NCBI RefSeq assembly: GCF_037975245.1 | Contig: NC_092573.1 | Location: 5,519,501 to 5,583,500 of the forward strand | Reading direction: 5' to 3' | DNA from: Apostichopus japonicus | Taxonomy: Eukaryota; Echinodermata; Holothuroidea; Aspidochirotida; Stichopodidae | Length of the DNA: 64,000 bases | Part shown: positions 39,470-50,578 of the stretch, one piece after another | How positions within the stretch are numbered: position 1 is the stretch's first letter | Layout of the letters: each line of letters begins with the position of its first letter | The notes under the pieces: generated by a model | Database searches by the model: none | What the model saw: only the letters and a program-made list of their open reading frames with translations | Told to the model about the DNA's origin: nothing | Program-made: the position numbers and the translations under genes

Positions 39470-41130
39470 GTTTAGTCCTTTGTATAATTCTCTACGAATA
39501 AAAGAAAAGAGGTATAGTTGGCCTGTTGAGAACGCAAAGTGTAGGCTCCTGATTAGCAAAAATCTTTGAACCCATCCCAAACAGTGGATTAGTAAAGGTT
39601 GTGAAATCCAGTCGGGTACGAGGGTCATGTTGACTTTTAGGGTTACGAGCGTTACACCCTTCTTTAAATATTTGTACCATAAAAGAGACAAACACGTTTA
39701 AAAGGAATAACAAGAAATTATTTCCCTTGTTCACTTTGATTAATTTTGTTTCCACAAGTGGCAAAGATATCTCATAAATTGGTTGTTTATGGTTTCCTCA
39801 AATTTTTCGAAGAAAAAAAACCCCTCGAGTTACCCAATGTTTGCAGTAGATCATGCTCATTAAAACTACAGACTTCCGTCGTGGTTACCGAGGTTACCAT
39901 GGTTACGTGTGCGTGATTACCGCGGTTAACTAAGATAAAATAAGCATGCGACCCGGGAGACGATAAACAGACTTGCAATTAAGACGACTTCAAGTGAGTC
40001 CTTACGCGGACTCGTATTATTACATATACTTACCTATACTCACTATTATTACATATACTTACCTGTATACTCGTATTCTTGCATATATTTACCTGTAGTA
40101 TATTATAGCATATACTTACGCGGACTCGTATTATTACATATACTTACCTGTACTCGTATTATTACATATACTTACCTGTACTCGTATTATAGCATATACT
40201 TACCTGTATTCGTATTCTTGCATATACCTACCAGTACTCGTATTCTTGCATATATTTACCTGTAGTATATTATAGCATATACTTACGTGTACTCGTATTC
40301 TTACATATACTTACCTGTACTCTTATTCTTACATATATACTTACATATACTCGTATTCTCGCATAAACACGTGTACTCGCGTTCGGTCCTTAGAAATTGT
40401 ATTAATACTCGAGGCATTTTGCATAATAGTATATATAAAACTAGTGTACAATTATGCTCGTACCCATACCAACAAGATAATCTATTTACATTCATACTAT
40501 ATAGTACTAAGAGCTTTGTACTTGTCCTCATATTCATACCGGGGTTATTCTCTTGGAACTCGTTGCTACTCGTTACTACTCATGCTACTCTCGTACTACA
40601 GAACGTCTGGAACTTTCAACATCCGATAGAGATACTGGTTAAGAGTTGTTGTGCCAACGGTTCTCATAGAGATTCGGCTTGATATATTTTGCAATCAATC
40701 AAATGGTGTATAAGTCAACAATGATCATGCTTGTTTTGTGATTTAGAACATATAAGATTATCTTCTACATGTAAAGGAGGAGATACATCAACCATTGTGA
40801 TATTGATCATCATACTGGGCAGAGAAGCCCGGCCCTTGAACAGCGCGAAAAGCGTCCTTTTGTTGATTGGGTAACACCATATTTCAATATTCCCTTTCAT
40901 ATTAAACTGAATAGTTGAGCGTGTTTTTCAATTTAAATGACAGAGCCAATTAATGCAAACATTCTGTTATATTTTCTTTACATTACTTATTTCCAAACAG
41001 ACTTAGTTGTCAGTCTGTATCAGTACTGATATTACCGGTATATTCGTACTCAGAATTGTGAGTTTGTGCTTGTACTCATAATCAATAATAACATAGAAGG
41101 AAGTAGTTCCAAATTTCACAAATTTGGTAG
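39470..41130. other. Upstream flank of gene C, no gene seen
   Basis: Holds the duplicated 5' flank (about 39470-39960, matched at 58259-58700) and a degenerate repeat of about 25 bp at 40010-40370. No convincing TATA box was found at a sensible distance from the start codon. Confidence 0.5.
40010..40370. repeat. Degenerate tandem repeat (cgtattattacatatacttacctgta)-like
   Basis: About a dozen diverged units of 'catatacttacctgta' joined by 'ctcgtatt' variants. A shorter version (58705-58820) is at the matching place beside gene D, so the array has expanded or contracted since duplication. Confidence 0.75.
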
Positions 41131-41131
41131 T

Positions 41132-41135
<4 letters not shown>

Positions 41136-41214
<79 letters not shown>

Positions 41215-41237
41215 ATATGTATATATATATATCTATA

Positions 41238-41309
<72 letters not shown>

Positions 41310-41450
41310 TATAATTGAAATCGTAGTGAGTTGGAAAATCCAGAGCTGTGCAAAACCCTCCAGCCTCCACCGGGATTCGAACCGGGCCTCCCGCCCTAAA
41401 TGCGGAAACCCCAACCACTAGGCTCAGGACGCTGATTGTATGCTCCAGAG
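41136..41450 (-). mobile_element. tRNA-derived SINE with (TA)n tail
   Basis: Minus-strand copy of the family amplified at 6.5-9.1 kb. The tRNA-like head is 41432-41363 (B box ggttcgaatcc on the minus strand), followed by sequence matching 'gattttccaactca' and then a (TA)n tail 41306-41136. It shares the 5' flank 'tacaatcagc' with the array units. It is absent at the equivalent place beside gene D. Confidence 0.75.
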
Positions 41451-42669
41451 GTTCTACATGATACTGTACACGAAAATCTACTTAATGAATCGTAATGATA
41501 AACTATCTGTATCTTATATCATCATAAATCAATCATTCAGCACAGTACAATTTTTCCCATCAAATATTTCAAACGACCTTTAGCACTGCAATCTATTTTG
41601 AAGTCAGTCTCCGCCATAAACTGCAATATCTTTACACTTGAACAGATCATGGAAAGCTGTCTAAAGGTTATTTAACAAATATAAACAACAAACTGTTTGA
41701 TTTGTTGGCTTTCTAGATCCTCTTAGCGGTAATACAGAGGTATTGGGCGGGTTACTTTTACAAGTGTTAAACTTATCAATTGTATTGGCAAGGAGATATG
41801 ACACATCAGGGTTCAAGTAAACGATGTTATTTTGTATTGAATGTCCCAATCTGTAAAGATTTCTCTATAAAATGGGAACGATTGCAAGTCGTCATCAAAC
41901 AAAAGTAAGATAGGATTGAAAATAGCCTACTCCATTGTAACATCTTGGTTAATATTAGCGTTGGCAATAATCTTGCACTGTGCTGTTCAGTACTGTACTG
42001 TATTTGTTGTTTGTTTTTGTTTGGCTGATATTGAAATGTTTTTTTGGATGTTTAACTATACATCACAAATGAATTTGACCTGTAATACTAAGATATCATT
42101 TAACAAACTTAAAATTTGTTGTTATTTCTTCCTCTCCTAACTTTCCAATGTTATAATCGTGGATTAATAAATCAAAGTGAAAAATGTGTAAAAAGTATTT
42201 CTTTCAGCAAGTGTGGTTGGTAAGACTTTATATGGATGAGAAATAAAATTATTGTTGAAACTTTCTCTCTACAAGAAGCAAAATATATCCTGAAAGTATT
42301 AAACGTTGAGGTCTGTTTGATATGTGATCGCCCTACAACTGATATTGAAGAAAACATCTTTGAGAAATCCATGCTACAGTTGTAGCTATTTGAATATAAT
42401 ATAAATATTAACAAGAAATATCCATATCTAGTTTATTTTGATAAAGGATAATGCCATATTCGTGTTTTATTTCGAGTTGTTTTACTCTTGTTTTATATAT
42501 ATATATGTATATATATACTTGGTGTAAAAAATAAGTTGGCCTAACGTTTCGATCATAGTAGGATCTTCTTCAAAGGCTAACTGACTTGACATTCTCGTAC
42601 TCAGGCTCTCTAGTGAATAAGCAGTTTGCTAACAGTTTTATTTTATTATGATATGTTTATATTATTAGA

Positions 42670-43160
42670 CAAAATAGGAATCGAACCCCTGGATCTTGTG
42701 TCAAAGACCGAAGTCGGTACCACTCGACCACAGTGATTCTACTGGTGTGTGAATGCGTATAAAATGGCTTTGTATAACTGTAATTGAGGGCGTATTACCC
42801 AAGTGTTATGATTGTACAAAGTGCACCCCTGGTGCTTTGAATCTGACAATTTACACAGAATAACCAATCTTTATAGGCAAGAAAATTCGTAAATAAGAAA
42901 TGAATATGTAGCAAGTGGTATGACAGATATATGGTTAATAAATAATGAATAACACACCAGAAAAATTCCTCTTCCAGACCGGTTTCGTCCTTTTGGGACT
43001 CATCAGGCGAGGGTAAGAATCGAACCCCCGGATCCTGTGTCACAGACCGAAGCCCGTATCACTCGACTACAGTGATTCTACTGGTGCATGTGAATGCGTA
43101 TAAATTGGCTTTGTATAACTGTAATTGATTACCCAAGTGTTATGATTGTACAGATTGTTA
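42670..43160 (-). mobile_element. Two tRNA-derived SINE copies of a second family
   Basis: Minus-strand tRNA-like heads at 42740-42674 ('tggtcgagtggtaccg', 'ggttcgattcc') and 43080-43013 ('tagtcgagtgatacggg', 'ggttcgattct'). Each has the same adjacent sequence on its plus-strand right side (tgaatgcgtataaa...ggctttgtataactg). This family has B box GGTTCGATTC and differs from the GGTTCGAATCC family of the array. Confidence 0.65.
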
Positions 43161-44275
43161 TTACATTAGACTAGAGGACGTAATAATTGATATAGGCCAG
43201 TAAACAGTTATTCTTTCAGCATTCATAATTTTGGCGTAGTAACTAAAGCTGATAATATTATGTATATATCAAGTAATCATAAAATACAAAGATCCGCTCT
43301 GTATAGTTTGTTCTCTACATTTTATTCTTTCGTTGTTATTTTGATGCGCCTTAGAAATGATTATACTGGTTTCATTTTATGTCAGATTTTCTTTATATTC
43401 TGATATTTCCGTCGATTTACAACAATTATAGGACTTAATAGATTATATAAAAGTTGATCTCGGATCGGATTCGATGTGCTGCAAGCCTGCAGGTGAATTA
43501 CCAATTCCTCCCCATACACCCCTAACCCAGTTTTTTTTTACCAAATTTGGGGGAGGGGGTTTCTTTTAAGGTTTTTGACCTTTTTTGTCCCCCTATGGAG
43601 CCAATTTAATTTGATTATAGGTCCATAGGCATACTTAAAAGGTATATGGAGTATTATGGTCCAATTTTTTTTTTTTTTTTTTTTTTTTTTAATTAAGAGC
43701 TTTTTCCAGGAAAAATTGGTATTCACGGTTCTCGATGGCGGCCATTTTGGATAATGGGTCAAAAAAACAAACAATCTGAGTGCTTGACACTCGAACCAAA
43801 ATTGTTTTATAGACCCTGACCTTCAAATTAGTAGTGAAATCGTAACTTTTGCCTCAAGTTGAAATGACTGAGTGTCGGGGCCCCCCATTCCATGCCGCTC
43901 AATGACTTATTGCTCGCCTACAAGTTTACCCTAATAACATTAATAACATCAGCATGCTGTTTAATTAGTTTTATACAACATGCAAACACGTTATTTTTGC
44001 AATTTTCAGTAGCTCTGCACACTCACCACATTTACTAATGATTACTGCGAGGATCACATGCTCAATCAAAACGCGAAACATCTCTGCGACCATCATATTT
44101 ACCAACCGTCGTTGTGTGTCTGTAAATGCGAACTGAAATCATACCGTCTGCAAGAAGTTTTCGTTTGTTTGTTATATAGCAAGTCCTTGTCCGTAGCACT
44201 TACACTAAAAGTATATGTATAAGTAGGCCTATACACACTTTATGTTTTTTCATGACCAAGCGACGAACGGTGTTC

Positions 44276-44391
44276 GGAAAAACCATTACGCACTCTTGCG
44301 ATCAAGGTTATAACCTAACAGGGGCATCTATAGCATTATGTGACGGCCAAGATGTCTGGAATCTTTAAACAGTACCTGTTTGCCTTAATCG
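44276..44391 (+). pseudogene. Relic CCP/sushi exon with in-frame stop
   Basis: Plus-strand translation gives GKTITHSCDQGYNLTGASI, then ALCDGQDVWNL, a stop (taa at 44366-44368), then TVPVC and a gtaag donor near 44392. It matches the second half of CCP2 in genes A-D (ETITYTCNQGYTLTG, WNPATVPIC). The first cysteine region and acceptor are not recognisable. It is isolated, on the opposite strand to the cluster, and interrupted, so it is a dead exon left by an inverted duplication or a lost gene. Confidence 0.75.
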
Positions 44392-44411
44392 GTAAGAGGC
44401 ATACAGACCAA

Positions 44412-44535
44412 GAAACCCACTGGGATTCGAACCCGGGCCTCCCGCTGTAGACGCGGACACACTAACCATCTATAGAGGCTATAGACGCTGATTGTATGTC
44501 TAGAGGTTCGAAACCGGTTAGGATGGTCCCGTGTT
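44412..44535 (-). mobile_element. tRNA-derived SINE fragment (array family)
   Basis: Minus-strand tRNA-like head 44488-44416 with 'gggttcgaatccc' as B box and the family's 5' flank (cggtttcgaacctct near 44515-44500). Its T stem is better paired than in the array copies, so it may be closer to the family ancestor. Confidence 0.7.
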
Positions 44536-47500
44536 CCATTCTTTAATGTAGAAGTACTTTTGGGGAGTAGAAATCTTTGAATACAGAGGTCCCTTTCGTT
44601 GTATTATAAAAGAAATAGCACTGTACTAAAACAAAAGTCGCTTCGTTGGAAACAAAATATTAGAACTTGTGGTGCAGAATGCATTCGAATATCCCAAATG
44701 GCTTTCGAAGTTTATGCCTCGCCTCCCTCCTCCATCAACCCCTCCCCCATTCAATATTGATTCTTGTTGAATCCTGCTCTCCTCTGTCGCCTATCTACTA
44801 AAAAAGTTGGAACTACAAAAACTGATAACTCAATAAAAGACCTTGTCCGTCTAATGATTTTTTTTTTCATTTTTTTTCAAGAGGTTATATTCCTCGAGTC
44901 GCTGGTCTCCATCTTACAGTTTGTATGTTAATAATAAAGTATTTATAAGTCACCGGGCTTAATATCTACACTGATGGACCACATATAGAGCCAAAATAGT
45001 AAAAGGTATAATTAATTAAATCTACTAATTTCGTTTTGCTTTCATTTATTCGTTTAATGCTCTATAATATCTGTTGGTAAAGGTTGGAGATCTCTGTGAT
45101 ATCGTTATATATTCTAGAAAAGTAGGACACAACATGTGTAAATCTTCGTTATTTTTTTCAATAAATATCTCATGGTACCTTTCCTAAATAAAAATTATAA
45201 CTTAGAGCAATAAATGTTTTAACAGTCAAAATGCGTTAAGTTATTAGTTAATTTTTGTTGATGCTTACAAAAGATATATTTGAAATATAACACTTTATTC
45301 TTATTACGTTAGTTGTAATGTTTCATCTCTGCTATATCATGTCACCTTTTCTTCTCTTATAAAAGTATTAAATTTAACAAAAAGTGCGTTCCTGTTCCAT
45401 TTGTCAAATATAATTCCGCCAGCCTTGTTATCCTTCTAAGATAATTTCGATAGACAATTAAACATGGTTATAAGTAAACGTAACTATTTGAATCACTTGT
45501 GGCTCGACGATGTGATATTTAAAATTGATCCAGTCTTCAGCCTCGAGCGTATGGAAAGCCGTTTTAACATGTAATCAGGAACTTTAGATATCTCGAATTC
45601 AATTTTGGATATCTCAAATTCAATTTCATATATCTCGAATTCAAATTTCAGATATCTCGAATTCAATTTCAAATATCTCGAATTCAATTTCAAATATCTC
45701 GAAATCCATTTTAGATATCTCGAAATCCATTTTAGATATCTGAAATAGAATTTTAGTTATCTCGAATAAAAGCAATTCCAGATATCTATAATTCCCTATT
45801 AAATGTTAAAATGGCTTTCCATATTCCAGTTGCAATCATTTATTTCTAAGCTGTTTTTGGGAAGTTAGGGAAGTCCTGATAGTTATCTCCATCACATACA
45901 GCCTAATACTGATAGTAAGCTTTGGTGTCCTCTAAGCGTATTATGAAAGTAGAGTATCATATATTCCTGCATCATCTTTCCTGGACCTCCTGACTGATCC
46001 CGGGCTCATCTCTCCGGGCTCCCATCCTGCCCCATCCCAAGACTTGCAATATGCTTAGAGACGACATCGGTTTCTGATATTGTCCCAATCACATCAACAA
46101 GGACTCGATGTGAGGGGCGGTCTGCTGGCAGTTTATCCATTCGGAGGGACAAATTTGTGGGGGGGGGGGGTGGGTGGTTTCGCTCTTCTAGTGATGTTAG
46201 AATAATAGTATCTGGTATGTGTTTAAGAGTGTTTTTGGATAATGAACTAAATGATTTCTACATGGGCATGTCATTTGGTGCCAGATACAAACTGAACTAT
46301 GCAAATTTAAAAGGATACTATCGTGCACTTTATTTATCAATTTCACACAATATTCAAGACTTACTTGCCCCTTATAACTAACACGTATATTTACAAAACG
46401 AGGTAAGAAAGAAAATTATTTCTAAAATGATAGAAATGAAATTTCGATGTCGTACTTGTTTTTCGTAACGAAGCTTTAATTTGACCGTTTTGGGTGTTGA
46501 GACTACCAATTAGATTAAACAGTGAATAATCCTAGCAAACAAAGTACTTCCTTATTCCCATTCAAGTTTTGTAAATTGATTAAGCCGGTACACTGTAGCA
46601 AAGAACATGTAATAATTACTCAAGAAACCTTTGACAAAAGCTTAAAGGGCGTCAGTATTGCTCACAAAAATACAAATGGTCCAAAAAAAGGACACTCGTG
46701 TCCGATCTTCAACAAGCACTTTTGCTGCCACTTTCAGTGCATTTGTTCCTCTTCTAGACTTTTTTTTTGTCTAATTGAAACCTCCTTTATTGTTGGGTAT
46801 AATTTGCTGATTCAGATTCTTTATGAACGTTATTTTTAGCCATTTTTTCATGCTTAAATTTGATGACCTTTAAAACTGTGTGATTTGGCTAAATTTCCAC
46901 CTGCGTACGACATGTACAAGCTATTTGAGTGCATAACGTGAGTTTGAATGCAGTTGATACCATACAATATGATCTGTACTGTGTCTTAAAATGATGTTCA
47001 AGAAACGGTGGAACGATATTTGTCTGTAGAAAAACTTTAAATATAAAAACATCTTAGTATCTCCAGCTGCTTGATTTTACATTGTTAGTTTAATTTATGA
47101 AACGAATATACAAAATTGTAGAGCATCATATAACAGGACGGCAATACGTTTGCAGGCCACGATCTAACATCATAATTTTCTAACACTTCCAAGCGTGGAA
47201 ATTTGTTCCAAACCTGTTTAATATTTTAAGAAACAGTTTGATATCACGTTAACTTCGCTCATTCACAACCGACTGAAAATGTAGAAAACGACTATTTTTT
47301 CTCTAATAATAAGGCAGTTGATGATTTGTTAGCCCTAGCCTAAGCTGCTGTTTATGTCACTCAGTATTACACACCAAGTTATGTGAAATACTTTGGTATG
47401 AATACAGAGATAGAAATGAGAAGAATAGCCACACGATGAACATGACCTGTTGAGGAAGCAAAACATTAAAAAATAAATAATAAATGAACTCAATTATTTC

Positions 47501-48400
47501 TCTTTACATTTTTTGCATTTCATGACGTATTCAAGAGAAACCTTGTACTGAATTAAAAACATAAGGCATTACGTTTTAACATTTTTTCGTAAACGTGGAT
47601 ATAGATCTGCCGTTTTGATGTGTTCTTTATATGCAGGGTACAATGGGTACATGTGTTTGTTGTGGTAACAATGGTATACGTGCGTATTGTCAAACTAAAT
47701 CGTAGCATTGGGCTATGCTTGGATATTGGCTGGGACTTGGTTGTGACTGGTATGAACCCTCCTCAGACCCAGGACACTGCAACATGTGTATAACTTAATT
47801 ATCATAAGTTACAAAACAAGTTAAGCCCTTATGAATTGACAAACAAAATCTAGGAAGGTCAATCCCAAAACCCTTGAAAGAAAATATGTAAAATGCCGTA
47901 AGGGTAAACATTTTCTGTGAAAGTCAATGCTTGATGAAAACAACAATAATAATTGGCACCCCTCGTTCCATATCAAACACTTCGAAGCTTCAACCAACGC
48001 ATCATTAGGCTTATATCATTTGATACCAATTGAACACAATGCAAGACATAAAGATATAAAATTGTATTTGTCGGAATGTTAGTCGAGCTTTGAGAAAATA
48101 AGACATTTCAAAATATGTAAATCGAGTTTCTCGTTGTAGAACCGCAGGCTAAAACAGACGACAAAGTAGATGCGGGGGTGGAGGGGGGGGGGGGGGGTTG
48201 TTTCTAACGTTGAAGGCAGTCGCTTGGAAAATGTCAACAAGCATAATATATGTCTGGTTGGTCTTCTTTATATTATTTCGAGTACCTTAAGTAGTCGAAC
48301 TTACATACTGACTGCGAACATTAACAGTCATATAGGTCAACATTGTTCATAGTACATAGTATGATATGTGTAGCTTTGGTTATGGGAGCTATTTCATTAA
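44536..48400. other. Intergenic region, no gene seen
   Basis: AT-rich sequence with poly(T) tracts, a 20-25 bp tandem repeat (45586-45785), G runs near 46158-46168 and 48183-48197. No exon-like CCP, ZP or membrane sequence was found on the minus strand, so a 3' continuation for the CCP exons at 48.4-49.9 kb was not identified. Confidence 0.5.
45586..45785. repeat. Tandem repeat around 'gatatctcgaattcaattt'
   Basis: About eight imperfect units of 'atatctcgaattcaatttc' and variants, 20-25 bp each. The open frame across it (repeated Glu/Ile/Phe/Lys) is a repeat artefact. Confidence 0.8.
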
Positions 48401-48452
48401 TTAAAGAGATCTCAAAAGGTTTTAGTTAACAATTTGATATAACACAATGTAC

Positions 48453-48647
48453 CTGAACTGCATATCGGCAGGGATGGTGGGTTCCATTCGTTTTCATCCT
48501 CACAGGTAGCTGACACTGTCCCTTTAAGTTCCAAGTCTCCATCACAAGAGTAAGTAATAGTTTCACCGATGCTGTAAGAGTCCTTGCTAGGTTCAAAACG
48601 TAACCCATCGTCTGTGACAGCCGGAGCAGTGCACGTTGACACCTGGA
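48453..48647 (-). CDS. Orphan CCP/sushi exon (second after gene D)
   Basis: 195 nt, phase 1 to phase 1. The acceptor is 'actatcag' and the donor gtacat. It encodes VQVSTCTAPAVTDDGLRFEP, GETITYSCDGD, SATCEDENEWNPP and LPICS, a typical CCP with Trp, closest to CCP2 of the cluster. It can be joined in frame after the exon at 49877-49692. If the donor is not used the frame stops after 14 more residues at 48412. Whether it belongs to gene D or to another gene is open. Confidence 0.65.
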
Positions 48648-49691
48648 CTGATAGTGCAAACAGAAAGTATATAGGGCGTATGATTTCTTCCAAAGTGTGG
48701 TATCTTTAGTTTAGATTAACCCTGAAGGAGGACTGTACTGGATGTATTGATGGTAGGCCTTTAAATCGCAAAAGTAATCGCCGGAAATCAATTCTCCCGT
48801 TCAACTATTGTCCAATAATCATAAGAGATATACGAGACTCATTAAGAGAATATTCCGGTAGCTGAAGTTGACTTTACCTGAAATTTCCTGCGTCTTTAGG
48901 TCAAATCGACATTCTCATAACATTTATTTGTCGCAGTTATGGACGTTTCATATTTGGTTGCAATTTATAAATGCAGCTGACAGCAATAGATTGAATGATG
49001 TAATTACGGCAATTCATGGGAAAGATAATGGTTTTGAATTTCTTAATTATAATTGTAATATAGTTTACGATTTTTCTAAGAAAGGTTGCATTTTCATTAA
49101 AATTATTATAAAAAACACAGATGACCGCGACAGTTATAGGAACAAATCTCAAATGAATGAGGTTTTTACGATACGTCAACAAGTAGACTATAAAGAAAAC
49201 TTAATCTTTTGAAGAACATTTGCCGTTATCACATCACAGACTCCTTAATGTGATCAACTACATGGGATAATCCAGGATTAAGGCAGATTAAACAGATTCC
49301 ATTCAATCAACCAATTCCTCGAGTTAGGAACAGGTAATGAGATGGCATTTTCACCTTACAGTGTGGAAGTTTTTTCTTTTTAAATATCATATTGTTTGCG
49401 ACCAAAATATCCCTTATAGTACCAACACCTTCTGTAACATGAGTTATTGTTTAATTCCTGAAGTCCTGACTTACACAAATCTACCGGCTGGATAGAATCC
49501 GCACCTTTCCTTACATAATTATACCAAGATTCAATAGCATCTCCCTGATTAAACTTCGGACAGATCATTTGAATAAATAATTTTTTTCACGTCAGTAAAT
49601 ATTAGAAATTCAAAACTAAGTATTACTTTTAATATCTGCATAACATCAATAAACAAGAAACCATGCAGGTTAGATAACTATGCCGTTGTAC

Positions 49692-49877
49692 CTGATTCAC
49701 AGGTTGGTGGTGTCATATCCCACAGATCTTGATCCACACAGGTGCTGTTTGAGTTGCCAACCAGCATCATGTCATCAGGACATGAATATTCAATGACCTC
49801 GGAACCATTGTAGACTGCCTTGTTTGGTTCCAAACTCAAATCTTCGTCAGATATTTCGGGGAGAGTGCACGTGAATT
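49692..49877 (-). CDS. Orphan CCP/sushi exon (first after gene D)
   Basis: 186 nt, phase 1 to phase 1. The acceptor is 'tatgcag' and the donor gtacaa. It encodes FTCTLPEISDEDLSLEPNKA, EVIEYSCPDD, NSTCVDQDLWD and PPTCES, a CCP module with four Cys and a Trp. Phase allows direct splicing from gene D CCP5 (ends phase 1 at 51001) if the broken ZP exon is skipped. Confidence 0.65.
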
Positions 49878-50034
49878 CTGCATATTGATATAATTACATG
49901 AAAAAATAGATATTATATATCACAGGAACATTCAATGATCAAACTTAAAATCCCCTTTTATTCGCATATATTTTAAACGATACAAGCTGAGATATGCTAT
50001 CATTAATCCCACTTTTAGTCAACGTCAGATCATA

Positions 50035-50316
50035 ATAATAAATTACATTTATATAGCGCTTAATACAGCGTTTCAAAGAGCTTTACGAAGTAGGAAAGAG
50101 ACACAGGAAACCAAGGAAAAAAAACTAGCAATCAAACAGAAATGTTTTAAGTTGTCATTTGAAAATACAGAGGGAGGGAGAGTCACGAACGTGAAATGGG
50201 AGTTTGTTCCAAAAAGAAGGCGCAGCGACAGAAAAGGCACTATCGCGATAACGAGTGCGGGTACGTGGATCAGGAGTTCATTGCAAATGCGCATGATAGG
50301 AAGAGCGAAGCGTATA
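50035..50316. mobile_element. Dispersed repeat with 'atttatatagcgctt' start
   Basis: Begins 'acatttatatagcgcttaa' followed by 'tttcaaagagctttacgaag', a head seen in repeats of many aquatic animal genomes by general recall. It ends at the displaced gene D intron segment (50316). Not verified by search. Confidence 0.4.
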
Positions 50317-50517
50317 CCGGTACATAGAACAAAAAGCATAATATGATATACTATGATAACTAATGAAGAAAAGCTATGTCAATGCAAAACACTGTGTTTT
50401 TTTACTAGGAAGTTAATGTCCATTCAATACCAGAACGCCCAGTCGCTGGTAGTCATAGTGACCGAACTGATCCAAGAGGAAACCAATATCTCTTCTTTCT
50501 ACGAGTATAGATAAATA
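50316..50517. repeat. Displaced copy of gene D CCP3-CCP4 intron segment
   Basis: Matches about 53061-53260 in the same orientation (ccggtaca.agaaca, gatatactatgataactaat, tagtgaccgaactgatccaa, acgagtatagataaata). It reads 'gcataatatgatatact' like the gene D intron, not 'gcataattgatatact' as in gene C, so the source was D. It ends abruptly at the ZP-N exon sequence that begins at 50518. Confidence 0.8.
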
Positions 50518-50578
50518 ATCTCAACGATAAACTTATCCGGATTACAGTACAAAGTTATACTGTCAGTCAGGCTAAGTT
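50499..50578 (-). pseudogene. Chimeric, truncated ZP-N exon of gene D
   Basis: The first 61 nt (50578-50518) match the start of the gene C exon 30375-30185 with acceptor 'gatacag'. From 50517 down the sequence is displaced intron DNA and the frame closes after five codons. No splice donor equivalent to the gene C exon remains. Confidence 0.8.

Larger units (their letters stand above)
30315..41854. repeat. Segmental duplication, copy 1 (partner 50518-59204)
   Basis: The gene C side of the duplication. It contains the signal exon to the first ZP exon and the 5' flank. It is longer than copy 2 because it has gained elements or copy 2 has lost them. Confidence 0.88.

Noticed and set aside
46157-46381. 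Plus-strand frame of 74 codons
   Set aside because: It begins in a G run and shows no domain or splice context.
48868-49212. 114-codon plus-strand frame
   Set aside because: No recognisable domain, antisense to the cluster and AT-rich; most likely chance.
49380-49568. Cys- and Trp-containing minus-strand frame between the orphan CCP exons
   Set aside because: It has cysteines and tryptophans but not CCP spacing, no matched acceptor/donor pair in phase 1, and no similarity to other modules; a decayed exon is possible but not supportable.
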